Source of the DNA: Salticus scenicus
Lineage: Eukaryota > Arthropoda > Arachnida > Araneae > Salticidae
Length of the DNA stretch: 64,000 bases
Direction: 5' to 3'
NCBI GenBank assembly: GCA_963930645.1
Contig: OZ005661.1
Coordinates: 196,648,532 to 196,712,531, forward strand
The position numbers and the translations under genes are program-made. Shown piece by piece: positions 20,245 to 32,534 of the stretch (positions are counted from its first letter, which is position 1; every line of letters begins with the position of its first letter). The notes beneath the pieces were generated by a model. The model searched no databases, had not been told where the DNA came from, and saw only the letters and a program-made list of their open reading frames with translations.

Positions 20245-20560
20245 CCCTTCTATGCTCAATATAAGAAATTATTGAATGCGTAAAAATTTTCAGTGCCAGG
20301 TTTTCGATGAACTTACACTTGTGGAATGTTTTAGAACAAGATTTGACTATTTTTAGAAAAAAGGTTGCGTGTTTGAGAGACAAATTTTGTGCAACTGTAA
20401 TCTCAGGAATAACTGGAGAGAATTTCATAAAATTTGATATGTAGTTGCATTTTGATATAAATTAGTCCTCTGAACTTATAATGAATATCGTTCAACAGGT
20501 AGCATTGCCATTCTACATTTTCTAAATTTTTAACGTAACGGTATTAGAAAAACTTTCCTA
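20245..20560 (-). mobile_element. HT4 3'-end fragment
   Basis: CTTCTATGCTCAATATAAG is a decayed hairpin. It is followed by ATGCGTAAAAATTTTCAGTG, GGTTTTCGATGAACTTACAC, GTTTTAGAACAAGATTTGAC and GCAACTGTAATCTCAGGAAT. The order matches 63241-63560 closely. Confidence 0.65.
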
Positions 20561-20599
20561 TGAATGTACGTAAAGAGAATTATTTTTTAATAACAGTGC

Positions 20600-21885
20600 T
20601 CGTCATGAAAATTGCACTAATAGCCAACACCATTTTGGCAAATTCTTATGTAAAATGATCTCCTGATTCTGAATATGAGACTCATTTTGCCCTATCACCC
20701 ACCGTTTTTTAGAGACAACCTTCTATTTTTTATCAATTTTCGTTTATTTTGTGGGGGGTTTTTTAGGGAAGGAGAGGATTCTTTTAACTGTTACATATTT
20801 TCAGAGGGACTACAGAGTTGGAAAATTCTAAAATATGAATATTTGTGGCAAGAGGAAAATTTAGAGGGGAGGGAGCTAAAATTAAGTATTACATTTCTTA
20901 TATTTTTTTAATCTAATATTATTAAATAAACATATATACATAAGATAAATTTTAAATATAAGATGGAGTAAGACTTGAATTTCTAATATATAACTAGAAC
21001 AGAGTATTTATAAACCAATGCGAAAATGCAGCTAAAGAAAATATAAAACCATAATAAATAAGCAAATTAACCAAGGATAGATGAAAATGAATCCGAAAAC
21101 ACATGAGGGACTTTTTCAGGCGAGCTCTCCCATGTAGGGATGAAAATATGAGAAGTTTCTGACGAAACGCTGGCTTATTTAGCCAAAAAATACGTTTCTA
21201 GCCCCCAACTTCTCACAGATGGAAGCAAGGCCATGCAGCAAACGAATTTATTTAATACAAAGCATGATTTAATAAATGAAGCATATAAGAAAATACATCA
21301 GAATAAAATACAAGAATATAAATATTAATAAAAATACATAATGGAGAAACTCGAATAGTCAAAGGAAAATTGAAATCCCCCCCCCCCCATCTTAAACATA
21401 TAGCCCGCTTTCAGCTGGTATGGCCACTTAACAGCGCTTAAATGTCGCCCGAAATGGATAAAAGAAACCTTAAGTAAGATTGTAATCCCGAAGACTCAAA
21501 TGTTTGAGTAGAAAAATTGAATAGCAGTTGACAGTTAATGTTTTTGAGATTTTCAAGAGCCACATTCAGGTCTAAATGGTTATTGCAAATCATTTTAATT
21601 CTGTTAATTTGGGTAAACATAATATTTTTTAAAACTCTATGACTTGTACAGAAGAACCAATTCGTTAAATAACAAACTTAAAAGATAAAATCTTGTCTTT
21701 TATCATAAATTCCAATAAACCAGTTTTTTAATTTTTAAATCCCGGAAAGAAATTTTGTCTTCAGAGTTAGTACGGTTTAAGATAAGGTCGGAGGGATAGA
21801 TTTCAGCTGCTTAATTCGTAAAATTTTCGCAGTTTATTGCTATTACATCATCAATATATCTATAAAACGTAATAACATAGACAAA
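20600..21885. other. AT-rich stretch without recognised features
   Basis: Unique-looking sequence apart from a C13 run at 21376-21388. No exon or terminal inverted repeat was found. Confidence 0.5.
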
Positions 21886-21888
21886 ATA

Positions 21889-22893
21889 ATCTTGGGTGTC
21901 ACTCACACGACTTTCTCTTACCCTGAGATTTAATACTATAAATACAGGAGATTTAATACTATAAATACAGGTTGGAGATTAAGAGGTAAGATAACGAGTA
22001 CTGTTATGTAAACCTATGTTAAACAATTCATATTAGGCTTCGGAAGAGTTTTATATGATAATTAGTTCTGTGTGAGGGGGGGGGGCTACCGACCCCCTCA
22101 ACCTCTTGTTTCATTAATGCACCTACATTTATATAGAATTTAATTTAGTTATTAAAAAATAATTTATTAAATTATTATTTAAACAAATTATATTTTTTGA
22201 TAATGCAGTCGACTTCCGTATTAGAGAAGTAGTATAACACTAAATATCGAAAAAAAGTTAAACTTATTCTCAATATATTATATATATATATATATTTGTT
22301 AAAAATTTAAAAAATCCATAACTTTATTTTAAATTATCGCAGATCGATGGTTCAACTATTCGTTTTAAAGGTATTGGCGAGCTCTTTTGAAAGATACCCA
22401 TCATGAAAATTTACTCCCCTCGAGGGGGGACTTCCCCCTCAGGGCGGGAGGCGAGACTCCTACACACACACACACAAGAAAAAAAAAAAAAATTCCCAGT
22501 TCACTATCTCTATTACAAAAAATATATATTCGTTTCATTTGGTTTAGTGCAGTTTATAGATGTTAAACTCTACTTACCTGCAATTTCCCCATAGACGTAA
22601 TGTATTTGAATACTTTTGAGTGTCCCTGTACACGAACCATTTACTTCATCTCAACGAAAAGCTTACTTTAGCATCCCTATATAATACACATTTAGAATAC
22701 AGAGTTTGGAATTTCTGCTACTATTTGTTCTTGAGATATGCTGATAACAGGCACACACAGACACACAGACCATTCGCTAAAAAATGATTTTCATATTCAG
22801 GGGATGTCAGAACATGTAAATATAACAAAAACTCAAGTTTAAAAATTTGACCCGAAAACAATACTTTCTCGTCTCTTTGGGTAAGAGAAAGTA
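21889..22893 (+). mobile_element. HT1 element, near full-length copy 1
   Basis: The 5' end is GTGTCACTCACACGACTTTC followed by TCTTACCC. The 3' end is GGGTAAGAGAAAGT, the complement of those 5' bases, forming a hairpin with ACTTTCTC just inside. Internal landmarks in order are GTTATGTAAACCTATG, a CCCCC-rich box, GCAGATCGATGGTTCAACTA, GAAAGATACCCATCATGAAA, CTTACCTGCAATTTCC, GAGTGTCCCTGTACACGAAC, (ACACAGAC)n and CAGAACATGTAAATATAAC. There is no coding capacity. It is about 1 kb, with close relatives at 42905, 44588, 50477 and 59112. Confidence 0.88.
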
Positions 22894-23695
22894 AAAGGGT
22901 TAGCGAAGGCACTCGAGTAACTGGTTCTCATCGGGATACCGTGAATTTGTAAAATGTAATCTACCCCGTTAAACTAAACGTTTTCGAAGATACGAAATTT
23001 GATAAGTTTAATCCAGTAAACTTTTTCACAGTCTGTTACATGACAAAACTCCTCGTAGATTTTTTCAAGAATTTCAATATATGTATATATTGTTATTTTC
23101 CAAAACAAATTTATGGTCATAAAATTACCGTGCAGTGATAAAAATTGGTGTTTCTAGAAAATGGTGGGTTACTGAAGAAAACGGAAGTCATATTCGGATT
23201 CAGGAGTCACTTTACATAAGAATCAGCAAAAATATTAGAGATCGAATTTTTTTTTCTTTTTTTTTCAGGGCTCTGTAATTATTATTAAATTGAAAAAAAT
23301 TATTTAGAATACAAGTAGTCTAGTGGGAAAAAAAAGTATACACAAGAATATTGCTTATTCTCCCCGGGGGAAAAGTCTCCCGAATTTTTATTTATTTTAG
23401 CAGAATTTTCTTCAATATTGCAGACAATTCCAAACAGACTTCTTCCCAAATTAAATTTTACTTTATAATGGGAAAAAATATGTAACTATGCATTAATAGA
23501 CTTATCTTACATTGCTATAAAAGCATGTCGAAGTATCTAAATAATGAGAAACAAATTCTTGAAAAGTAAAACTTTAACCCGATCAGGTTAAATTAATCAT
23601 GATTTAATTGTAGTTGTTTCCATAGCTAATATTTTTTTCCCCATTTCTCAGAAGATCAAATGCCACTAAATTTGTGATAGCAATTTTCAGTAACG
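22894..23695. other. AT-rich stretch without recognised features
   Basis: Nothing supported apart from an isolated TTTAACCCGATCAGGTTAA near 23572 that resembles one end of TTAA MITE 3. Confidence 0.5.
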
Positions 23696-23699
23696 GCTT

Positions 23700-26310
23700 T
23701 TTTAAAACTTTCGAACAAAGTTGAAAACTGCTAAAGACTTCGGTTTGTCTGTCTGTCTGTCCGAGCTCCCGTAAATATTTATGGAATATTTGGAAATTGA
23801 TGTGTTATTAAAGTTCAATATCGAATGTTCCCTATTAAAAATGGAGGGAATACCTCTACTGCTTTCTATACAGAGACACCCGAAAGTATTCCAAAGCATT
23901 GTAATCTATGGTAGGTATTTCTATAAAGCATATTTTAATACTTTTAATGTACACAAATCTTAATGTAAATGAAATATGTTATTCAAGTTTAATATCGGAT
24001 GTTTCTTATGTAAAATGGAATAAATACCAGCATTGGTTTGTGTACAGAGATACTCGAAAGTATTCCGAAGCATTGCGTTCTATGAGAGGTATTTCTATAA
24101 ACCAAATTTTAATAATTTTACTTTACACAAAGCTTAATGAAATTGAAATATATTATTCATATGCGCAAAAAAATGCTTTCTAGAGATTATAGTATAATTA
24201 GCATTAGATTTACAGGGCCGCACAAAAATATTCAGTTACATTAAGAGATATTAATAAAAATTTGCTAGAATTGCACGTTCGTTTACATTAAGTGTCTTTA
24301 ACTCTTTCTAACAATTTTTAAGTGTGACTATAATTTCAATTTGTGTCTGTCTGATCGTCTATCTCTCTGTCCGCGCTCTAATTATCATAAATATTTATGG
24401 ATTTTTTTTTAACTGATATGTGTTATTCAAGTTTACTACTGGATTTTCCTTATTGAAAATGGAGTGAATACTTCTGCCAGTTTGTATACAGGGACACCCG
24501 AAACTATTACAAAGCATTGTGTTCTGTGGGAGGTATTTCTATAAACCATATTTTAATACCGTTATTAAACACAAGTCTTAATGAAATTGAAATATGTTAT
24601 TCAGGTTCACTATTGGATATTTCCTATGTAAAATGTACCACCATTGGATTTGTGTACAGGGACACTCAAAAGTATTCCAAAGCAGTGCGTTCTGCTAGAG
24701 GTATTTCTATAAACCAAATTTTGATAACTTTATTACAAAGCTTAATGAAATTGAAATATTTTATTCATAGGTACCATGGAATATAATATAGTTAGTAAGT
24801 GATTTACAGGGCTACACAAAATTATTCAGTTACATTAAGAACTATTAATAAAATTTTGCTGGATTTGTACTTTCATTTAAATTAAGCGTTTTTAACACTT
24901 TCTAACAATTTTTAGGTGTGAATATGATTTCAATTTGTGTATCTGTCTATCCGATTGTTTACTTTTCTATCTGCCTGCTCCCGCCCCCCAGCGTCCGTAT
25001 TTTCAGAAATTTTAAACAATGTTATATATTAGTCGAGTTTATTATGGAATGTTCCCTATTTAAAATGATATTAATTGGTCATGTACAACTAGTTTGTGTG
25101 CAGGGACAGGTTTGCGTTTTAGTTAAGACAATTTTTAAAATCATATTTAAATAACTTTCTACTGTGAAAATCATAAAGAAATTTTATGTATTGTTAAAAG
25201 TCTAACATAATGTTTTGTATAGAATATAATTAACCTTGAGATTTACAACACTACACTAAAACATTCAGGTACATTTAAGGGCTGATATTAGAATATAACG
25301 TCTGCATTTTCTTTTAAGCCTCGTATCTCTCGTTACGTTTTAAATTTGCATGATATTTGTTTGGGGGTTTTCATATAAGTTGCTCAATACCTTTGGCTAT
25401 TAAATTAAGCAAAGGAAATTTTTATAAAGCTTGCGCTTACGTATTTGAAAATAATTTAGTAAAACTGCTCGTATTTTGTAAGATTTTAACATTTTTTCAT
25501 TCTAATTGCTGTATGGTTTGTGAACAGGAATACTCGAACGTATTCCGAAGCATTGCGTTCTATGAGAGGTATTTCTATGAACCGAATTTTAATAATTTTA
25601 CTTTACACAAAGCTTAATGAAATTGAAATATGTTATTCATATGCGCAAAAAAATGCTTTCTATAGATTATAGTATGATTAGCATTAGATTTACATTGTCA
25701 TACAAAAATATTCAGTTACATTAAGAGATATTTATAAAAATTTGCCAGATTTGCACGTTCGTTTACATTAAGTGTCTTTAACACTTTCTAACAATTTTTA
25801 AATGTGACTATAATTTCAATTTGTGTCTGTCTGATCGTCTATCTGTCTGTCCGCGCTCTAATTATCATAAATATTTATGGAAGTTTTTGAAACTGATATG
25901 TGTTATTCAAGTTTACTACTGGATTTTCCCTATTGAAAATGGAGTGAATACTTCTGCCAGTTTGTATACAGGGACACCCGAAACTATTACAAAGCATTGT
26001 GTTCTGTGGGAGGTATTTCTATAAACCATATTTAGATACCGTTATTAAACACAAATCTTAATGAAATTGAAATATGTTATTCAGGTTCACTATTGGATGT
26101 TTCCTATGTAAAATGTACCACCACTGGATTTGTATACAGGGACACTCGAAAGTATTCCAAAGCATTGCGTTCTGTTAGAGGAATTTCTATAAAAAAAATT
26201 TGATAACTTCATTACAAAGCTTAATGAAATTGAAATATTTTATTCATAGATACCATGGAATATAATATAGTTATTGATTTACAGGGCTACACAAAATTAT
26301 TCAGTTCTAG
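23700..26310 (-). mobile_element. HT3 tandem array, four ~600-bp units
   Basis: On the minus strand each unit ends in a hairpin of the AACACTTTC type (23706-23722 AACTTT/AAAGTT, and near 24310, 24895 and 25780) preceded by a GACAGACAGAC run. Each unit also has the GGGTGTCCCTGTATACAAAC box and two ~200-base sub-repeats with CTCCATTTTxxATAGG. Unit 3 is longer (~890). The array is broken at 26310 by LTR-like sequence. Confidence 0.85.
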
Positions 26311-26318
26311 AGAATAAG

Positions 26319-27031
26319 TGGTCTCTATATTCTCAGTTGTAGATCTTAAATCCTAGATCTTAGATCTTACTAGAGCTTAAATATGAACTTGAATACTTAA
26401 TTGGTTAATTAGCTAGTAATAAGAAAAGCTCGAGACAAAGTTAACAAATAAATAACAAAGTTTATTTAGCATTCAATATCAAGGAGGGCGTTGAGCTAAC
26501 TCAATTTAAATAAATAACTTCAGGAACTAACTTTAACAAGACATAAGAAGATGTTTTATCTCACCAATGTTTTAACTCACTTTTTGACGACTGCTCTCGG
26601 CTACTACTAACTATTCTCACTTTAGAATGTCGAGCGGATTCCCGATACACGAGAGACTCTTTTCCTAATTTACGCCACCATACTACACCTCTCTACCATC
26701 ACTTCGCGCACATCATAATCCGGTGCAGCTCAGTGTCACCACCAACTCCAATTCTTTAACTCTCTACTCCACACTAATCACCTACCAATTCATCACCCCT
26801 AGCAATTCACTATCCTTCATTTTATACTACATTCAACAACTTCCTTTCATTACATTTCACTCAAAACCTTTTAAAATCACTTCTAATTCATCTAACACTG
26901 AGATCCTAATTATTTCACTGCAGCACCATGCCGACATAAAACTCACTCGACCAAGACTTTCGCCGAGTTACTGGTGACGAAGTGCCTTAATCGTCCCAAC
27001 TTTGGTGACGGTCTATAGTCTCGACCTCACA
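26319..27031 (-). mobile_element. Probable LTR of a retrotransposon
   Basis: On the minus strand it starts TGTGAGGTCG directly after a purine tract (CTTGGAGGGGGAC, 27032-27044) and ends GAATATAGAGACCA. It has a TATAAAAT box and a GCTAAATAAACTTTG polyadenylation-like site. The composition is strikingly C-rich on the + strand, unlike its surroundings. It interrupts HT3 after ATTCAGTT. No second LTR, primer-binding site or gag/pol frame was seen, so it may be a 3' LTR with little interior. Confidence 0.45.
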
Positions 27032-27044
27032 GTCCCCCTCCAAG

Positions 27045-29125
27045 AAAAAAAAAATTAGTCTGGAAAATCTCCAACGTGTTTTAATGCGTAATTTTAAACA
27101 CTAATATATCTCATAGGAGTGAGTGCAGCCACAACTTAATTTCTGAAACTTTAAAATAAGTTAAAAAAAAATTAGTTTAATTTGCTGAGCAATGAACTGC
27201 TTACAGCGTAAAACACAATGGCGAATAAAAAAACCCTAAGCTTAAAACCGGACCAACCCCGAAAAAAGAAATTTAAATTTTAAAAGTATAAATGGGGGCC
27301 TTTTACGGTCGGAAATTACGGGGAAAAAAACGCCTCAAATACGTTAGCTCAACGAATACAACGGGATTACAAACATCTTTCTGTAATTCCAGAAAGGGAA
27401 AAACACAATTTTTAAACTTGAGCTTGTACAGGTGGGTCGCTTTACAATCAATAACAAAGTGAAGAAAAGGTTTATTGAAAAAAAAAAAAATCTTGCAATC
27501 CTCTCTGAAGTAAGCCATCTTTCGAAACTTAGAGGAGGAATTTCTTCATCCATCAGAGAGCCAGTCTAGGCTCAACCACATCAGCTAGTCAAAGTACTTG
27601 AGAGTGTAGATTGAAGGACAATTCAGTCAGAAAACGTCAGGCATCAGAATAATAGTTTGGACATCAGATGCCCTACGTGTTATAATTTAAAAAGGGGAAA
27701 TTGTTTTTGCGATTTTCTAAAGAAACTGTTATATTTCCTTGAATGTATGAGGTAGTCTCTTTAAATTTATACAGATAATGAAAAATATCCTCGTAATCAC
27801 TTGCTGCATCCAAAATGTATTTAAAGCATTACCTTTTACAAGGTGATCCAAAACATTTTGATTTTTGTTTAATTTTTTACACTGGTCCACTTTTCCTCTT
27901 CAGGACACAAATTTTGCAGAAAAATACGAGGTATAACGTGTTCTTTAGACTACCAAAGTTTCAAGATGACTCCTATGGAAACTCTTCTAGATATTTGACA
28001 AAATGTCTTAATTCGAAAGTGCCCAATTACTTATTGGAAGGTAGTATATCTCTTAAAGAGAGGTGTTTAATTTGTTTTATAAATTGTTAATAGTTTACAT
28101 GGTAATTTCGTAAACTCAAAAATTAAAATTATAAAAATTAAAATTAAAAACTATCAGGTGCTCAATTTCCGACATTTTTCTTTATTTTATAAATACTTAA
28201 AATGAAGTTTAAACTGAAATTTCTTTCCAGTTTACGCAAGTCTACTAAAAATGCATAAAATAATATTTCTTACAAATATTACTGAGAACATATTAGCTAA
28301 ATCAATCGTTTATATAATTATTTAAGTAATGACGTTATTTTGCGTTTGTGCATATTCTTGAATGAAAAACTGATTTCAGTTTTGCCTTCCTGACTAGAAA
28401 ATTAAAATAACAGAAATTATGTATAATTTGAAGATATATTAGTAATTTATAGATATATTAGTAATTTTATCTTCTGCAGATAAAACATTTTTAAAATATT
28501 CCATTGAGAATATTTAGATAATAAAAATAAATTAAAAATGACTTTAATATTTACATATTTAAAGTTTGTTCGCCTGCGAAATATATATTTTTTCTCCTGT
28601 TTTAAAATTTATTTTTAGCATCAGTTTTGAAATACAAAATTATTTTATTGAGAAAGATGGAATATTTTGTCAGATTTCGTTTATTATCCCGCTTATTTCT
28701 ATAAGTATATTAAATGCCAATATTTGTCAAATATTTATCAGTGAATTAAGCAATTCTGCCTCGGTAAAAAATGGTTGTTCCAGATGATGATGATTAAGCA
28801 TGTGAGATTGCAATCAAACTGTGATATTAAAAATGCACCTCCTTCAACTGACGTATTTAGTTCTTTAAGGGCCCGCTTCACTCACCTTCACCGGAAGCCG
28901 AAGCTAATGTTTTTCTATGAGAAATTTTCTTTACAAATAACTTATTAATTAATACATATTTTTAAATTCTGTTTTCACATTCAGAAAATTCCCAACTGTT
29001 AAATTGACGGACGTTTTTTAAAAATGTGTTTTTTCAATTCATTATATTTCGTTTTGAAGCTGCAAAATATGAATTTTCAATACGTGAAAATTTTCATTTT
29101 GCAATTTCAAAATAAAATATTACAA
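27045..29125. other. AT-rich stretch without recognised features
   Basis: Unique-looking AT-rich sequence. Open frames of up to 91 codons (27815-28090) have no domain I recognise and no convincing splice signals. Confidence 0.5.
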
Positions 29126-29127
29126 AT

Positions 29128-29625
29128 TAATCGGCCAAAGTTTGGGCCGATCTAGACCATAATGATAAAAATGTTTCTTTGTGTCCCTTTAAAAGAAACT
29201 AAAAATGCTAAATTCACCAAAAATTATACAGTATGGTCAATTGTTACTCATAAAAAGTGTATAAATTTTCAGTTCAGCCAAATAAGGCATTTAGACATGA
29301 CCGCACCTCAGAAAATTTGGGCCTTTTAGACCATAATAATAAATAATTCTTTTTATTGTCCTTGTAAAAAAAAATAGAAGTGCTAATTTCATGAAAATCA
29401 ATAGGGTTCGTGCTAAGTGAGCTATAACATACGTAACAACATTCAGCTCATTTGAACAAAGTAGTTAGACGATATCGTGTTTACTCACATACATGCATAC
29501 ATACACACATACATCATCCTAAAAATAGTAAATATGAATTCAGAGGACCTCAAAACGCCTAGAAATATCAAAATCTCAAATTCGTATTTTTGCCATGATT
29601 ACAATTTCTTCACTGTAGTGTTCGA
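29128..29625 (+). mobile_element. HT2 3' part
   Basis: Two ~170-base sub-repeats (GACCATAATGATAAAAATG, TTTGTGTCCCTTTAAAAG) are followed by CATTTGAACAAAGTAGTTAG, an ACATACATGCATACATACAC run and GAGGACCTCAAAACGCCTAG. The end is a TTCTTCACTGTAGTGTTCG hairpin remnant. The 5' end is missing. Confidence 0.75.
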
Positions 29626-29904
29626 AAATTAAAAATCAATTGTTTTAAACATTCACAGTGCGTACGTTGAAAGGCATATACTTTGAAAAGGCAAGTATAC
29701 GTTGAAAGACAAATAATTTTCTCATATAACGATTTAAACGTCAAGTATTAATATTTATGCATTTCTTCTTAATGAATTAAACTTACTTTAAACTGCTACG
29801 AAAGAAGAGAATGTCATCCAATCTCTGCATTCAAAAGATTATATTCCAGAAAAAGCAACACAAATAATTACAAGATAAAAAGAACTTTTTATATACCACG
29901 TCTT

Positions 29905-31255
29905 TAAATTTTCTTTTGAATCATATAAACGCTCCCGAAGGCAGCGGGAACCCGGAACAATTGGCTAAAAGTATTAATAAACAATCCTTCCTATCGTGTT
30001 TTGAGATATTATAAAAATTTCAAATGGCCGGGAAGTTAGTTCTAGCCAGGAAGTTAGTTAAAAATTGATTGCAAGCTTTGTACTGGTAACGCTGTCGAAA
30101 GCAGCAGGAACGCGAAAGAGTTGGTTAAAAATATTTTAATAATGCATTTTCACCGTATTTAGAACTATTCTGAAAGATTTAAATGTCTAGCTAGTCGGAA
30201 GTTAGTTAAATAAAATTACTGTTGCATCATATAAATGCTGCCGAGGGCAGTAGGGACCAGAAACAGTTGACTAAAAGTATTAAAGAAATGCATTGTCACC
30301 GTGTTCTGAGCTATCCTGAAAGTTTCAAATGTCTAGCTAGTCGAGAATTAGTGAAAAATCGATTGCAAGCTTTGTACTGGTAACGCTGCCGAAGGCAGAA
30401 GAAACCCGAAAGAGTTGGTTAAAAATAATCAATAAATACATTTTCACTGTGTTCTGAACTATTCTGAAAGTTTCAAATGTCTAGCTAGTCGGTAAGTTAA
30501 GTAAATTTATGTTGAATCATATAAACGCTGCCGTAGGCAGTCGGGACCTGAAATAGTTGACTAAAAGTATTAAATAATGAATTGTCTTGTTAGGGGCTAT
30601 CCTGAAAGTTTCAAATGTCTAGCTAGTCAGGAAGTTAGTAAAAAATTGATTACAAGCTTTGTACTGGTAACGCTGTCGAAGTCATCAGAAACTCGAAACA
30701 GTTGGCTAAAATTATTTTAAAAATGCATTTTCACCATGTTCTGGACTATTCTGAAAGTTTCAAATGTCTAGCTACTCGGGAAGTTAGTTAAATTTTCTCC
30801 TGAATCATTGAAACGCTGCTGAAGGCAGTAGGGACCTGAAGCAGTTGACTAAAAGTATTTAAAAAATGTATTGCCACCGTGTTCTGAGCTATCCTGAAAG
30901 TTTCAAATGTCTAGCTAGTCGGGGAGTGTGTGAAAATCGATTGCAAGCTTTGTACTGGTAACGCTGCTGAAGGCAGCAGGAAACCGAAACAGTTGGCTAA
31001 AATTAATTTAAAAATGCACACCGTGTTCTGAACTATTCTGAAAGTTTCAAATGTGTAGCTACTCGAGAAATTAGTCAAATAAATTTTCTGTCGAATCTTA
31101 TAAACGCTGCCGAAGGCAGTAGGGACTAGAAAAGGTTGACTAAAAGTATTAAAGAAATGTATTTTCACCGTGTTCTGAGCTGTCCTGAAAGTTTCAACTG
31201 CCTAGCTAGTCGGGAAGTTAGTTAAATATCGCTTGCAATATTTGTACTGGACAAA
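29905..31255 (+). repeat. ~145-bp tandem array with alternating A and B units
   Basis: There are nine full units and one truncated unit. Each has CTGCCGAAGGCAG-like, GTTGxCTAAAAxTATT, CACCGTGTTCTGAxCTAT and CTGAAAGTTTCAAATGTCTA segments. Odd units start with an AATCATATAAACGCTGCC-type edge. Even units start with GCAAGCTTTGTACTGGTAAC. The order is A-B-A-B without exception, so the true period is ~290. A single inverted unit lies at 42520-42690 with the same TTTTTATATACCA flank. No gene is present. Confidence 0.92.
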
Positions 31256-31589
31256 CAAACAATTAAACATACAAACAAGAATCGAAGTTAATAAAAACAT
31301 GGTAAAAAAAAAAAAAAAATTATCTAATATGGTTAGACTCGCGTTTTAATCCGTGAGTCTAATGCTAACTCGACTCTCGACTAGCACCCGACCCGATGCA
31401 ATACTCTACCTGAATAATATACATACACCAATCAAGTCATTCTAAAACTATGATAAGAAAAGCTAATGGACAGATAGACAATCATATAGATAGACTGAAA
31501 TGTGATTTGAAGTTCTAAATACATTTAAACGATATTGAAAAATGTTTTAATGTGAATTTTTATTTCTTTTTTTTTTAATATAAAATTTA

Positions 31590-31935
31590 TAATTATTTAC
31601 TGATTTAATCGTTAATCATAACACTTTTGACTGATTGATTTAATCATTAGTCATAAAAATACGATTAAGGATTGATTTATTCGTTAGTCGTAGAAAATAT
31701 GATTAATGATTAAATTAATCGTTAGTCATAATATCCACGATTAACGAATAATTCATTCGTCAATCAAATCATTTGCGATTAACGATTGAATTATTCGTTA
31801 ATCAAAATATTTATGATTAACGATCAATTCAATCATTAGTCAATATATTTTTGACTAACGATTAAATTAATCATTAGTAAAAATATTTTTGATTAACCAT
31901 TAATTTAATCATTAATCGTTAGTCATCCAGATGAT
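31590..31935. repeat. ATTAACGATTAAATTAATCG palindromic minisatellite
   Basis: About eight units of ~42 bases alternate GATTAACGATTGAATTA and TAATCGTTAGTCATAAT, giving many overlapping hairpins. It ends GATTGAATTTTGCCCAACACTG at about 31955. Read on the minus strand, CAGTGTTGGGCAAAAT looks like a hAT terminus, but the partner end was not found. Confidence 0.8.
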
Positions 31936-31954
31936 TGAATTTTGCCCAACACTG

Positions 31955-32126
31955 ATACCTGAGATACAGTTGCCACAAAATTTTGTCACACAGACAGACA
32001 GACATTTTCTAAAAATCGTCAAATCGTGTTCTACAGCTCTCAAAACGGGTAAATCCATCAAAAACCCGAGGTCGAAAATTTTTACGAATCCAATACTTTC
32101 TTCTATTTAATATAGCAGAAGGTAAA
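31955..32126 (+). mobile_element. HT4 3'-end fragment
   Basis: CCTGAGATACAGTTGCCACA, then CACACAGACAGACAGACATT, GTTCTACAGCTCTCAAAACG, GGTCGAAAATTTTTACG and a decayed ACTTTCTTCTATTTAATATA hairpin. It is the same module as 63241 and 10070, in opposite orientation. Confidence 0.8.
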
Positions 32127-32230
32127 AATATATGTGATTCTACTCTTCATAACACACGAGAAAGTGAAAAATTATCGGCTGAAATGAATTACATTGACCA
32201 CATTTTTTTTTTTTTTAAACTAAGCATTTT

Positions 32231-32374
32231 TGGCGATTTTGCGCTGTTAGGTGATAAGTTCGCTTCGGGAATCGCAATAAGTTCGCTAGATCGAGATTAC
32301 CGTGTACGAACAGAACCGTGTTTGCTTCTCCGCCAAGTACTTAAAATCAGTCGCCTAACAGTGTGAAATTGCCA
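32231..32374. mobile_element. Small inverted-repeat MITE (~144 bp)
   Basis: The left arm TGGCGATTTTGCGCTGTTAG and the right arm CTAACAGTGTGAAATTGCCA are inverted with a few mismatches. The target duplication is unclear (T/A-rich flanks). Family unknown. Confidence 0.65.
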
Positions 32375-32534
32375 AATATGAATAATTTTGATAATTTTTT
32401 GTAGTCGTTGTAATTCATTTCCGCCTATAATTTTTTTTTTCACTTTTTGGTGTTTTATAAAGAGCAGAATCGCATTTTTTTTTTTTTTTTTTCAATATTT
32501 TTTGAAGACGACACCTTTTGAATGTTTACTTTTA

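Noticed and set aside
21889..22893. Reading HT1 as a TIR transposon with a fixed target duplication
   Set aside because: The complementary bases at the two ends are offset by the 5' GTGTCACTC segment and the 3' bases form a local hairpin. No duplicated target was visible in any of five copies.
29905..31255. CRISPR-like array
   Set aside because: Repeats are ~145 bases with no spacers and the setting is eukaryotic. It is a tandem satellite-like array.
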